The position numbers were made by a program, and so were the translations under genes. Under the pieces are notes generated by a model. That model searched no databases. It was not told the DNA's origin and saw nothing but the letters and a program-made list of their open reading frames with translations. Below are positions 1 through 7,729 of a DNA stretch of 64,000 nt, piece by piece; within the stretch, counting starts at the first letter, position 1, and each line of letters starts with the position of its first letter. Origin of the DNA: Crossiella equi (GTDB taxonomy: Bacteria > Actinomycetota > Actinomycetes > Mycobacteriales > Pseudonocardiaceae); contig NZ_JAGIOO010000001.1 of NCBI RefSeq assembly GCF_017876755.1, positions 868,001-932,000 on the forward strand. The letters are read 5' to 3'.

Positions 1-351
1 CCCCAGGTCCAGGCCGCTGGAGGCGATGAGCTCGTCCAGCGGCAGCAGCTGGTGCTGGGTGGCGTAGGCCTGGAAGAACTGCACGCTGTTCTGGAAGGCG
101 TCCGGCGCGGTGCCGCCGACGAAGCCCGCGGTGAGCTTGGTGAAGTAGTCGTCCACCGCGTACTGGGAGATCTTGACCTTCACCCCGGGGTTGGCCGCCT
201 CGAAGCCCGGCACGCACAGCTGGTAGGCGGCGGCCTGGCGGTCGTCCCAGGTCCACCACTGCACGGTGCCGTCGTCCCCGCCGCCGGAGCACCCGGCCAA
301 CGCGGTGACCGAGCCCAGTAACGCGGTCAGGGCCATGGCGAGCGACTTCAT
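1..351 (-). CDS. Sugar ABC transporter substrate-binding lipoprotein (partial, 3' end outside window)
   Basis: Extracellular lipoprotein that should bind the oligosaccharide delivered to the permeases encoded upstream in the same operon. The visible 117 residues start with a lipoprotein signal (MKSLAMALTALLGS, hydrophobic core, lipobox LAGC with Cys at about residue 21), followed by an extracellular-solute-binding family 1 beginning (VQWWTWDD, then FEAANPGVKVKISQY). The ATG at 351 overlaps the TGA of the esterase gene by ATGA, so it is translationally coupled and is the last gene seen in the operon. A binding-protein gene placed last, far from its permeases, is unusual for CUT1 systems, where it normally leads. 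The remainder lies left of base 1. Confidence 0.85.
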   Translation of the reverse strand, partial: MKSLAMALTALLGSVTALAGCSGGGDDGTVQWWTWDDRQAAAYQLCVPGFEAANPGVKVKISQYAVDDYFTKLTAGFVGGTAPDAFQNSVQFFQAYATQHQLLPLDELIASSGLDLG

Positions 352-1343
352 CGTTGTTCCTCCAGTGCGAAAGTGTCGTGCAGCAGCAGCGAACCGAAGG
401 CGGCGAGCACGAGCGCGGTGTCCTCCGCGCCGCCCGCCTCGTGCCCGTTGTGCTCCCAGGCCTGGATCTGCTTCGGCCCCCGGTAGGCGTGGTAGGCGGC
501 GAAGGTCGTCGACGGCGGGACCACGTCGTCGCGCAGCCCGCAGGAGAACCAGGCGGGCGCGGTGGCGCGGGCGGCGAAGGCCAGGCCGTCGAAGTAGCCG
601 AGGGTGCGGAACACCCGGTCGGCGTGCCTGCGCTGCGCGGCGAGGTAGCCGATCAGCTCGGCGTAGGGCTGGGTGCCGGTGACGCGCAGGGCGCGGCGCA
701 CGTCGGCGAAGAACGGGGCCTGCGCGTACAGCGCGGCCACGTCCGGGACCAGTCCGGCCACCGCGAGCGCGATGCCGCCGCCCTGGCTGTTGCCGACCAC
801 CGCCACCCGGGCGGGGTCGACCACGTCCAGCCCGCGCACCGCGTCCACCGCACGCACCGCGTCGGTGAACACGCGGCGGTAGAAGTAGGTGTGCTCGTCC
901 TCGATGCCCCTGGTCAGGAACCCGGGGTGGCTGGGCCAGGAGGTGCCGACCGGGTCGCCGGTGGCCCCGCCCGCGTGCGCGCCGCCCTGGCCGCGGGTGT
1001 CCACAACGAGGTGGGCGTACCCGGCCGCCGACCACACCAGCTCCTCCACCGGGGTGCCCCGGCCGCTGCCGTAGCCGTGGAACTGCACGATCGCGGGCAG
1101 GCGGCCCTGGCGGTGCCTCGGTACGCGCAGCCAGCCCCGGATCGGGTGGCCGCCGAACCCGGCGAAGGTCACGTCGTGCACCTCGACCGTGCGCAGGTGG
1201 GCCTGCACCGGGCGCAGCCGCACCGCCAGGTCGTGCTCACGGGCGGCGTCCAGGGTGGTCTGCCAGAACGCGTCGAAGTCGGCGGGCTCGGTGAAGTCAC
1301 CGCGGTAGTGCCACAGCGCTTCGTGGTCCAGGTCGGTCAGCAA
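348..1343 (-). CDS. Acetyl xylan esterase / cephalosporin-C deacetylase family (CE7)
   Basis: Predicted cytoplasmic alpha/beta hydrolase removing O-acetyl groups from short imported sugars; 331 aa, the usual CE7 length. The nucleophile motif GNSQGGG puts Ser near residue 186; the acid is in GLRDDVVPP (about 272) and the base in EHNGHEAGG (about 301), matching the CE7 triad spacing. There is no signal peptide, so it acts after uptake. The start is TTG at 1343, chosen because the end of the fucosidase gene supplies a GAGGTG ribosome site at the right distance; the two genes are 4 nt apart. Its place between a GH95 enzyme and an ABC binding protein suggests deacetylation of fucosylated hemicellulose fragments. 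Substrate is inferred. Confidence 0.88.
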   Translation of the reverse strand: MLTDLDHEALWHYRGDFTEPADFDAFWQTTLDAAREHDLAVRLRPVQAHLRTVEVHDVTFAGFGGHPIRGWLRVPRHRQGRLPAIVQFHGYGSGRGTPVEELVWSAAGYAHLVVDTRGQGGAHAGGATGDPVGTSWPSHPGFLTRGIEDEHTYFYRRVFTDAVRAVDAVRGLDVVDPARVAVVGNSQGGGIALAVAGLVPDVAALYAQAPFFADVRRALRVTGTQPYAELIGYLAAQRRHADRVFRTLGYFDGLAFAARATAPAWFSCGLRDDVVPPSTTFAAYHAYRGPKQIQAWEHNGHEAGGAEDTALVLAAFGSLLLHDTFALEEQR

Positions 1344-1347
1344 CTGG

Positions 1348-3738
1348 TCACCTCATCGTCAGGGAGTCGACCCGGGCGGTGGCCCCGGTCGCCAGGCGGA
1401 TCTCGGCCACGCGGTCGGCGTAGCGGAGTCGGACGGGTGTGGTGGTGTCCCCCGCGAGGCGGCGGACTTCGCAGTCAGTGAGGGTGCCCCCGCGCCAGCG
1501 CAGGGAGATCGCGACGCCGCCCCGGCAGCGCAGCCCGGTGACCTCGCCGTCCGGCCAGGCCCGCGGCAGCGCGGGCAGCAGGTGGATGGCCGTGCCGTGG
1601 CTGTGCACCAGCAGCTCGGCCAGGGCGGCGGTCAGGCCGAGGTTGCCGTCGATCTGGAACGGCGGGTGCGTGCTGAACAGGTTGGGCAGCAGGCCGCCCC
1701 ACTCCGAGCCGTCGGTGGGCGCGTCGTGGTCGACGTCCCCGCCGAAGGGCCGGGTGGCCTCGCGGAACAACGCGTGCGCGGTCTCGCCGTCGCCGAGCCG
1801 GGCGCGCAGCGCGATCTTCCACGCCCAGGACCAGCCCATCGCGCCGTTGCCACGCCGGTCCAGCACGGCCAGCGCGGCGCGGGCCAGCTCGGGGGTGGTG
1901 GCCGGGTCGATCTGGTTGAGCGGGTAGACCGTGACCAGGTGGGACAGGTGCCGGTGCGTCGGATCCGCCTCGGGCAGGTCCCGCGCCCACTCCCCCAGCC
2001 TGCCGTCCGCGGTCAGCGGCAACGGCCGCAGCCGGGGCAGCGCGGCGCCGATCTCCCGGCAGGTCGGGTCGTCCGCCAGGTCCAGCACGCGTGCGGCGGC
2101 CAGGCAGCGGGTGAACACCGCGCGGATCAGCGCCAGGTCCATGGTCGGCGAGTACGTGAGCGACTCGGGGTGCCCGTCCGGGCCCAGGAACAGGTTCTCC
2201 GGGGACGTGCCGGGCAGCGTGTCCAAGTGGCCGTCGGCGCTTTCCACCAGCCAGTCCAGGCAGAACTCGGCACAGCCGCGCAGCAGCGGCCAGGCCCGCT
2301 CGCGCAGGAAGCCGGTGTCCACTGTGTACTCGTAGTGGTCCCACACGTGCTGCACCAGCCAGGCCCCGCCCAGCATCCACAGTGCCCAGGACGGGTTGCC
2401 GTGGCCCATCCCGGCCGGGAGCGCGTAGCCCCAGGGGTCGGTGTTGTGGTGGGTGACCCAGCCGCGCGCGCCGTAGAGGCGGCTCGCCACCTCGGCACCG
2501 GTCACGGCAAGGCGGTCCAGCAGGTCGAACAGCGGCTGGTGGCACTCGGCCAGGCCGGTGGGCTCGGCGGGCCAGTAGTTCATCTGGGTGTTGATGTTGA
2601 TCGTGTAGTTCGACGACCAGGCCGGGCGCGGGTCGTCGTTCCAGATGCCCTGGAGGTTGGCGGGCGGCGAACCGGGCCGGGAGGCCGAGGCCAGCAGGTA
2701 GCGGCCCCACTGGAACAGCACGGTCGCGCGCAGCCGGTCGTCGGCACCGGCGAGCAGCTCGGCCACGTCCACCCGGTCCGGGTGGTGCTCGCCCACGCAC
2801 AGGGTGGTGGCGGCCAGCAGCGGGCGCAGGTCGGCCTCGTGCTCGGCCAGCAGGTCGGTGGCCTGCCCCGCGGCGGCCCGGGTGGCGCGGCCGGTGGCGT
2901 CGGCCAGGTGCTCGGCGCGGGTGCGCTGGGGAAGGCCGGTCCAGGCGTCGGCCGCGCTGGTCGAGGAGGTCACGGTGGCCAGCAGCCGGGTCAGGCCGGT
3001 GACCCGCAGCTGGCCATCCACTGTGGACACCATGCCGTCGGTGCGCACGCACAGGGCCAGCGCGGCGAACGGGTCGTAGCCGGGTGGCGGGGTGTCCGCG
3101 TAGACCAGCGGGTGCTCGACCTGGGGCTCGTGCCGGGGTGCGCCGTCGACCGGGACCTCGATGCCCAGTACGAGGCCGTCCGGGGTGGCGGTGTGCTCGA
3201 CCGTCCGGAGTGGACTGGTCAGGGCGAGCCCGCAGTCCAGGGTGCCGCCGGTGACGTCCAGCTCGACCAGCACCGCGCCCGCCGGGCGGCTGGCCCAGGT
3301 GCGCCGGGTCACCGCGTGGCCGTCCACGGTCAGGCGTTCCTCGACCACGCCGTTGTGCAGGTTGAGCTGGCGGCCCTCGTAGGCGGCTTCGCCGGACAGG
3401 GTGAGCAGCAGGTCACCGAAGGGCAGGAACTCCTGGCTGTACGGGCCCTCGAAGCCCATCAGCAGCTCCTCGGCCAGGCGGTACTCCCCGGCGCGCAGCA
3501 CCTCGCGGGCCTCGGCCAGGCGGTCCGGGCCCGCGCCGCCGTCCAGCACGGCGGCCAGCGCGGTGCCCGGGCCGTCCGGGGTGCCCGACCACACGGTCGC
3601 GTCGTTGAGCTGCACGCGGGCGGCGGCGGTGCCGCCGAAGACCATCGCGCCCAGGCGGCCGTTGCCCACGGGCGCGGCCCCGGTCCAGTGTGCGGCCGGT
3701 GCGGGCCAGTGCAGTACCAGGTCCACGGGGGTCCTCAC
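1348..3738 (-). CDS. Glycoside hydrolase family 95 alpha-L-fucosidase (or alpha-galactosidase)
   Basis: 796-aa inverting glycosidase without signal peptide. The N-terminal GH95 beta-sandwich signature is clear (GAAPVGNGRLGAMVFGG, QLNDATVWSG), and the (alpha/alpha)6 catalytic part carries the typical NLQGIWNDDPRPAW and SNYTININTQMNYW stretch followed by the LGTSPEN-like TLPGTSPEN and PPFQIDGNLGLTAAL blocks. GH95 members release alpha-1,2-linked L-fucose (xyloglucan, fucosylated glycans) and some release L-galactose. The GTG start at 3738 overlaps the permease TGA (GTGA), so it is cotranslated with the importer, implying hydrolysis of imported oligosaccharide in the cytoplasm. Family assignment is firm; exact sugar is inferred. 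Confidence 0.92.
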   Translation of the reverse strand: MRTPVDLVLHWPAPAAHWTGAAPVGNGRLGAMVFGGTAAARVQLNDATVWSGTPDGPGTALAAVLDGGAGPDRLAEAREVLRAGEYRLAEELLMGFEGPYSQEFLPFGDLLLTLSGEAAYEGRQLNLHNGVVEERLTVDGHAVTRRTWASRPAGAVLVELDVTGGTLDCGLALTSPLRTVEHTATPDGLVLGIEVPVDGAPRHEPQVEHPLVYADTPPPGYDPFAALALCVRTDGMVSTVDGQLRVTGLTRLLATVTSSTSAADAWTGLPQRTRAEHLADATGRATRAAAGQATDLLAEHEADLRPLLAATTLCVGEHHPDRVDVAELLAGADDRLRATVLFQWGRYLLASASRPGSPPANLQGIWNDDPRPAWSSNYTININTQMNYWPAEPTGLAECHQPLFDLLDRLAVTGAEVASRLYGARGWVTHHNTDPWGYALPAGMGHGNPSWALWMLGGAWLVQHVWDHYEYTVDTGFLRERAWPLLRGCAEFCLDWLVESADGHLDTLPGTSPENLFLGPDGHPESLTYSPTMDLALIRAVFTRCLAAARVLDLADDPTCREIGAALPRLRPLPLTADGRLGEWARDLPEADPTHRHLSHLVTVYPLNQIDPATTPELARAALAVLDRRGNGAMGWSWAWKIALRARLGDGETAHALFREATRPFGGDVDHDAPTDGSEWGGLLPNLFSTHPPFQIDGNLGLTAALAELLVHSHGTAIHLLPALPRAWPDGEVTGLRCRGGVAISLRWRGGTLTDCEVRRLAGDTTTPVRLRYADRVAEIRLATGATARVDSLTMR

Positions 3739-4619
3739 TTGATGCCGGTGAAGCCGATGGAGTTGACGATGCGCTTGCCGAAGGCCAGGACCAGCAGCAG
3801 CATCGGCAGCGCGGCGACCAGGGTGGCGGCCATCAGCCCGGCCCAGTCCGGCGCGGCCTGCGGGGAGGACTGCTTGAACACCGCCAGCGCGAGCGTGAGC
3901 GGCCGGGTGTCCTCTCCGGTGCTGACCAGCAGCGGCCAGATGTAGTAGTTCCAGGTGTTGATGAAGTTGAGCAGGCTGACCGTGGCGATCGGCGCGGCCG
4001 ACATGGGCAGCACGATGGTGAGGAAGATCCGGAGGTGCCCGGCGCCGTCCACGGTGGCCGCCTCCTCGACCTCCCGGTTGAGCCCGAGCATGAACTGGCG
4101 CAGGAAGAACAGCGTGAAACCGGAGAAGAACGCGTGGGGCAGCACGAGCCCGGCGAAGGTGTTGGTCAGGCCGAGGTCGCGTACCAGCACGAAGTTCGGC
4201 AGCAGGGTCATGATCTCCGGGATCATCAGCGAGGTCAGCAGGACGCCGAAGACCACGTTGCGGCCGCGCCAGCGCAGCCGGGCGAAGGCGTAGGCCGCGG
4301 CGGCGGAGAAGAACACCACCAGCGCGGTCTGCAGGGTGGCGTAGACAACCGAGTTGCGCAGGTACAGCGCGGTGTCCAGGGCCGCGCCGGAGCCGCCCTC
4401 GGCCAGCGCCTCGGCCGTGGTGGCCAGTCCCAGCACGCGCTTGAACGCACCCCAGGTGAACCCGACCGGCAGCAGCGAGCCGGGGTTGGTGGACAGGGCC
4501 TGGTTGTTCGACAGCGCGGTGCGCAGGATCCAGTAGAACGGGAACGCGGTGACCACGAGGACCGCGGCCAGGTACAGCCAGGCCGTGGCCCGGCCCCAGG
4601 AGAACGTCTTGGTGCGCAT
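3735..4619 (-). CDS. Carbohydrate ABC transporter permease, MalG type
   Basis: 294-aa inner-membrane permease with six predicted helices and the cytoplasmic EAA loop that docks the ATPase (EEAATVDGAGHLRIFLTIVLP, with key residues EAA---DGA------LP). The N-terminal helix is AWLYLAAVLVVTAFPFYWIL. The ATG at 4619 follows a good AAGGAACCC ribosome site and lies 10 nt after the MalF-type partner's stop. No ATPase gene is found in the operon, so a shared MsiK-like ATPase encoded elsewhere is expected, as is common for actinobacterial CUT1 systems. Confidence 0.93.
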   Translation of the reverse strand: MRTKTFSWGRATAWLYLAAVLVVTAFPFYWILRTALSNNQALSTNPGSLLPVGFTWGAFKRVLGLATTAEALAEGGSGAALDTALYLRNSVVYATLQTALVVFFSAAAAYAFARLRWRGRNVVFGVLLTSLMIPEIMTLLPNFVLVRDLGLTNTFAGLVLPHAFFSGFTLFFLRQFMLGLNREVEEAATVDGAGHLRIFLTIVLPMSAAPIATVSLLNFINTWNYYIWPLLVSTGEDTRPLTLALAVFKQSSPQAAPDWAGLMAATLVAALPMLLLVLAFGKRIVNSIGFTGIK

Positions 4620-4629
4620 GGGTTCCTTC

Positions 4630-5496
4630 TCAGTCCAGGTCGGACTCGTTGGCCCGTGCGAGCCGGAGCTGACTGAAGGTGATCAGGGCGAGCATGGCGA
4701 ACAGCGCGACGGACATGGCGCTGGCGTAGCCGAAGTCGAACTGGCTGAACGCCTTGTTGTAGATGTAGAGCTGGAGCACGTTCGAGGCGTTGGCCGGGCC
4801 GCCCTTGGTGGTGACCTGCACGATGTCGAAGACCTGGAACGCGCTGATCACGTTGAGCACCACCACCATGACCAGCACCGGCCGCAGCAGCGGCAGCGTG
4901 AGGTGCCGGAACATCCGCACCTCGCCCGCGCCGTCCACCCGCCCGGCCTCGTAGACGGTGGGCGGGATGGCCTGGAGCCCGGCGAAGACCAGCACCGCGT
5001 AGTAGCCCAGCCACTTCCACGTGTTGATCACCGCCAGGCTCGGGATCGCCCAGCCCTCGTTGAAGAAGAACACGTGCTGGCCGAACAGCTCCTTGAGCCA
5101 GACGTTGACGATGCCCAGCTGCGGGTCCAGCAGCCACTGCCAGGTCAGGGCGGCCACCACGCCGGAGATGAGGAACGGCAGGATGATCGCCCCGCGCAGC
5201 GCCACCGACCGGGTGAGCCGGTGCATCATCACCGCGGTGACCACGGCGAAGGCCACGCCCAGGGCCACCGCGAGCACCACGAACCAGAACGTGGTGACCA
5301 GCGAGTCCCAGAACACCTCGTCGCGCCAGAGCTGGACGAAGTTGTCCAGGCCGGTCCAGCGGGGCGGGGTGAGCACGTGGAACTCGGTGAAGCTGAGGTA
5401 GAGCGCCCGCAGCGCCGGGTAGGCGAAGAACACGCCGAACCCGAGCACCGCGGGCCCGGCGAACAGCCACGCGGCCCGCGCGTCCCGGCTGGCCAT
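4630..5496 (-). CDS. Carbohydrate ABC transporter permease, MalF type
   Basis: 288-aa permease, partner of the downstream MalG-type protein. It starts MASRDARAAWLFAGPAVLGF, has six predicted membrane helices and the EAA loop YEAGRVDGAGEVRMFRHLTL. The ATG at 5496 shares one base with the TGA of the enolase-family gene (TGATG), so translation is coupled. The open frame continues upstream inside the enolase gene in another frame, but that part is a GC-rich shadow and lacks transporter features. It acts with the lipoprotein at the left edge to import the glycan that the GH95 and CE7 enzymes process. Confidence 0.93.
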   Translation of the reverse strand: MASRDARAAWLFAGPAVLGFGVFFAYPALRALYLSFTEFHVLTPPRWTGLDNFVQLWRDEVFWDSLVTTFWFVVLAVALGVAFAVVTAVMMHRLTRSVALRGAIILPFLISGVVAALTWQWLLDPQLGIVNVWLKELFGQHVFFFNEGWAIPSLAVINTWKWLGYYAVLVFAGLQAIPPTVYEAGRVDGAGEVRMFRHLTLPLLRPVLVMVVVLNVISAFQVFDIVQVTTKGGPANASNVLQLYIYNKAFSQFDFGYASAMSVALFAMLALITFSQLRLARANESDLD

Positions 5497-6785
5497 CACG
5501 CCCTCCGCAGGTTCTCTAAGGCGTCCCGGTCCCAGGCGATGCCCAGTCCGGGAGCGTCCGGCGCCAGGGCGTGCCCGTCCACGAACGCCAGCTCGGCGGT
5601 GGTGACGGCGCGCAGCTGCGGGATGTGCTCGACGTAGCGCCCGTTGGGCACGGCGGCGGCCAGACTGACGTGCAGCTCCATCAGGAAGTGCGGGCAGACC
5701 TGCACGTGGTAGGCCTCGGCCAGGTGCGCGACCTTGAGCCAGGGGGTGATCCCGCCGATGCGGGCGACGTCGACCTGCACGATCCCGGCGGCCTGCCGGT
5801 GCAGGTACTCGCGGAACTGCCCGACCGAGTACAGCGACTCGCCGACCGCGACGGGGATGCTGGTGGCGGCGGCCAGACGCTGGTGCCCGGCCACGTCGTC
5901 GGCGGGCAGCGGCTCCTCCAGCCAGCCGAGGTCGACGGGCTCGAACAGCCGGGCCCGTTGGATCGCCCCGGCCACGGTCAGGGACTGGTTGGCGTCGACC
6001 ATGAGCGCGAACTCCGGCCCCACCGCCCCGCGCACGGCCCGCAACCGCGCCAGGTCCTCCTGCGCGTCGGGCTTGCCGATCTTGACCTTGATCCCGCGCC
6101 ACCCGGCCTCCTTGGCCACCAGCGCCTCGGCCACCAGCTCGTCCTGGCTCAGGTGCAGCCAGCCGCCCTCGGTGTCGTAGGCGGGCACGCGGTCCCGGAA
6201 GCCCCCGGCCAGGCGCCACAGGGGTTCGCCGGTGTGCTTGCCGCGCAGGTCCCACAGGGCGGTGTCCACGGCCGCCAGGGCCAGCGAGGTGAGCGCCCCG
6301 ACCGTGGTCGAGCGGGTGGCGGCGAAGAGGCGGTGCCAGATGGCCTCGATCCGGCGCGCGTCCTGGCCCTGGAGCAGCGGGAGCAGGTGGTCGCGCAGCA
6401 GGGCCAGCACGGACGTGCCGCCGGTGCCGATCGTGTAGGAGTAGCCGAGCCCGGTGGCGCCGTCCTCGTCGGTCAGCTCGACGAAGATGGTCTCCTGGGC
6501 CCGGAAGGCCTGGACGGCGTCGGTGCGGACCCGTTCGACCGCGATCTCGGCCAGGAAGGCCTCGGCGTGCACGATGCGCGCCCGGCGGGTCGGCGAGGTC
6601 GCGGTCACTTCGGGGCGGGCGGCCCGGAGGCGCCAGACTTCCGCCGGGGCGGCGGTGCCGGGCACCGGTGGCGGGGCTTGGTCCGCCCTGGCCTTCTTGC
6701 CCTTACCGCCCGCCGCGCGCCTGGCCTTCCCGTCAGCCGGGCTCCCGGCCTTCTCCGACGAACCGGCCCGCCGTGCTTTCGCCAC
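5496..6785 (-). CDS. Mandelate racemase/enolase-superfamily acid-sugar dehydratase
   Basis: Enolase-superfamily enzyme of the MR subgroup, likely dehydrating a sugar acid such as L-fuconate or a galactonate-type acid. Visible residues: catalytic KVKIGKP (KxK), metal ligands in MVDANQS, WLEEPL and AVGESL, and the Asp/His dyad in VDVARIGG and CPHFLMELH. The GTG at 6785 is chosen because it follows GGGAG and lies downstream of the predicted transcription start (about 6822); the upstream ATG at 6857 falls inside the -35 box and cannot be used. This gives 429 aa with a Lys/Arg/Ala/Pro-rich N-terminal tail of about 60 residues that is not part of the fold; a shorter start at GTG 6608 (370 aa) is possible. 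First gene of the operon. Confidence 0.85.
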   Translation of the reverse strand: MAKARRAGSSEKAGSPADGKARRAAGGKGKKARADQAPPPVPGTAAPAEVWRLRAARPEVTATSPTRRARIVHAEAFLAEIAVERVRTDAVQAFRAQETIFVELTDEDGATGLGYSYTIGTGGTSVLALLRDHLLPLLQGQDARRIEAIWHRLFAATRSTTVGALTSLALAAVDTALWDLRGKHTGEPLWRLAGGFRDRVPAYDTEGGWLHLSQDELVAEALVAKEAGWRGIKVKIGKPDAQEDLARLRAVRGAVGPEFALMVDANQSLTVAGAIQRARLFEPVDLGWLEEPLPADDVAGHQRLAAATSIPVAVGESLYSVGQFREYLHRQAAGIVQVDVARIGGITPWLKVAHLAEAYHVQVCPHFLMELHVSLAAAVPNGRYVEHIPQLRAVTTAELAFVDGHALAPDAPGLGIAWDRDALENLRRA

Positions 6786-6803
6786 GCCCACTCCCGTCCC
6801 ATG

Positions 6804-6817
6804 GATCCTATAGGATC
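6804..6817. promoter_or_regulatory. 14-bp perfect palindromic operator (GntR/FadR-like)
   Basis: GATCCTATAGGATC is a perfect palindrome that sits at about +5 to +18 relative to the predicted start of the fucosidase operon, an ideal repressor position. AT-rich cores of this shape are typical of GntR-family (FCD) operators. The regulator gene is not in the window. Binding factor is inferred. Confidence 0.75.
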
Positions 6818-6828
6818 GCGGATATCGC

Positions 6829-6857
6829 ATTGTGGGAGCGGCCACAGGAGCTGTCAA
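6829..6857 (-). promoter_or_regulatory. Consensus promoter of the GH95/enolase operon
   Basis: On the minus strand TTGACA (6857-6852) and CACAAT (6834-6829) are separated by exactly 17 bp, giving a predicted transcript start near 6822 and a leader of about 37 nt to the GTG at 6785. A full TTGACA box is rare in a genome this GC-rich, so this should be a strong promoter kept off by the adjacent operator. Confidence 0.75.
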
Positions 6858-6929
6858 CCGCCAGCCGGGAAGGGGCGTGGTCCAGTGCCCGCCGGGGCAT
6901 CCGTTTCCGCGCGGGTGGGCCGGGTAGTC

Positions 6930-7445
6930 GTGCCGGGTCCGTCACGGCAGGAGGTCCGGAGAGGACTGAAGAACCACGCCCCGCCCCGCTTCACCTGGCC
7001 GCAGCTGGCCACCCTGGTCCTGGGCGCGGCCTACTTCCTGCTGGGTCTGGGCGGGTTCGCCGCGACGGACTTCCTCGGCTTCCTCCGCCACGACCCGGGG
7101 ATGGGCGCGCTCGGGCTGACCCTCAACCCGGCGCAGAACCTGCTGCACGTGGTCCTGGGCTTGACGGCGGGGGTGTGCGCGGCGAACCTGCGCGCCAGCG
7201 CGGGCTACGGGCTGGCCAGCGCGGTGGTCTTCGCGGCGCTGTTCCTCTACGGCGCGGTCGTCACCGGCGATCCGGCCTCGGACGTGCTGAACCTGAACTG
7301 GCCCGCCAACGTCCTGCACCTGGTGACCGCGCTGGTCGGCGTGCTGGTCCTGGCGGGAGCCGTCCGGGTGGCGGGCGACGACGGCTGGACGATGCCCCGG
7401 CCGGACCGGACGCTCCGCTCGGGGGCGAACCCCGGAAACGATTGA
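6930..7445 (+). CDS. DUF4383 membrane protein
   Basis: Small membrane protein with four predicted helices (TLVLGAAYFLLGLGGF; NLLHVVLGLTAGVCAA; GLASAVVFAALFLYGAVV; VLHLVTALVGVLVLAGA), matching the DUF4383 pattern in which NP-Q-NLLHVVLG and NWPANVLHL histidines are conserved. Function unknown. The start is uncertain: GTG 6930 is the nearest standard start in frame, but AGGAGG (6949-6954) and GGAG (6958-6961) lie just before a CTG at 6966, so initiation at CTG 6966 is possible. It diverges from the enolase operon and is followed directly by a terminator hairpin. Confidence 0.75.
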   Translation: MPGPSRQEVRRGLKNHAPPRFTWPQLATLVLGAAYFLLGLGGFAATDFLGFLRHDPGMGALGLTLNPAQNLLHVVLGLTAGVCAANLRASAGYGLASAVVFAALFLYGAVVTGDPASDVLNLNWPANVLHLVTALVGVLVLAGAVRVAGDDGWTMPRPDRTLRSGANPGND

Positions 7446-7471
7446 TCCCACCCGTCAGGCCGGGTGGGATC
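7444..7471 (+). terminator. Hairpin terminator after the DUF4383 gene
   Basis: An 11-bp perfect stem (GATCCCACCCG paired with CGGGTGGGATC) with a 6-nt loop begins inside the stop codon. No T-run follows, as is usual in high-GC actinomycetes. Confidence 0.8.
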
Positions 7472-7499
7472 TCTGGTGTCGTTGCGAGGGAGGGGTTGT

Positions 7500-7610
7500 T
7501 CAGTCCAACAGGGCTCGGAGGTCGTCGAGGCTCATGGTGAGGGTGTCCTCAAGAGGCTTCGGCGCGGGGGCCGTGGCGTCGGACTGCGACTCAGGGACAG
7601 GCTGTGACAT
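7500..7610 (-). CDS. Candidate 36-aa peptide, unknown function
   Basis: An ATG-to-TGA frame encodes an acidic 36-residue peptide (MSQPVPESQSDATAPAPKPL, then EDTLTMSLDDLRALLD). It lies in the 284-nt space between a terminator and a divergent secreted protease, where no other gene is visible. The Pro/Ala-rich first half and amphipathic C-terminal helix look like a real small protein rather than a shadow, since nothing overlaps it. No convincing ribosome site is seen, so it may be leaderless or not expressed. I do not recognise the family; a modified-peptide precursor is conceivable but no maturation enzyme is nearby. Confidence 0.4.
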   Translation of the reverse strand: MSQPVPESQSDATAPAPKPLEDTLTMSLDDLRALLD

Positions 7611-7729
7611 GGCGTGCACTCTATGACGTTCGGCCGCAAGACGGAACAGGCTGCCCGGATGGTGTGACACACGAGATCAATACGGCTTCCGAACAGCATC
7701 CTGACATCGCTCCGGCAGGCTCCGCTGAC

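Noticed and set aside
1582-3945. Long open frame antisense to the GH95 gene (and similar ones antisense to GH3, the smo-like operon and others)
   Set aside because: They follow from extreme G/C third-position bias on the other strand; their translations are Gly/Arg/Gln/Val-rich without domains, and they overlap genes with clear family motifs.
6786-6857. ATG 6857 as start of the enolase-family protein
   Set aside because: It lies within the -35 element, about 35 bases upstream of the predicted transcription start, and the added residues are not conserved-looking.
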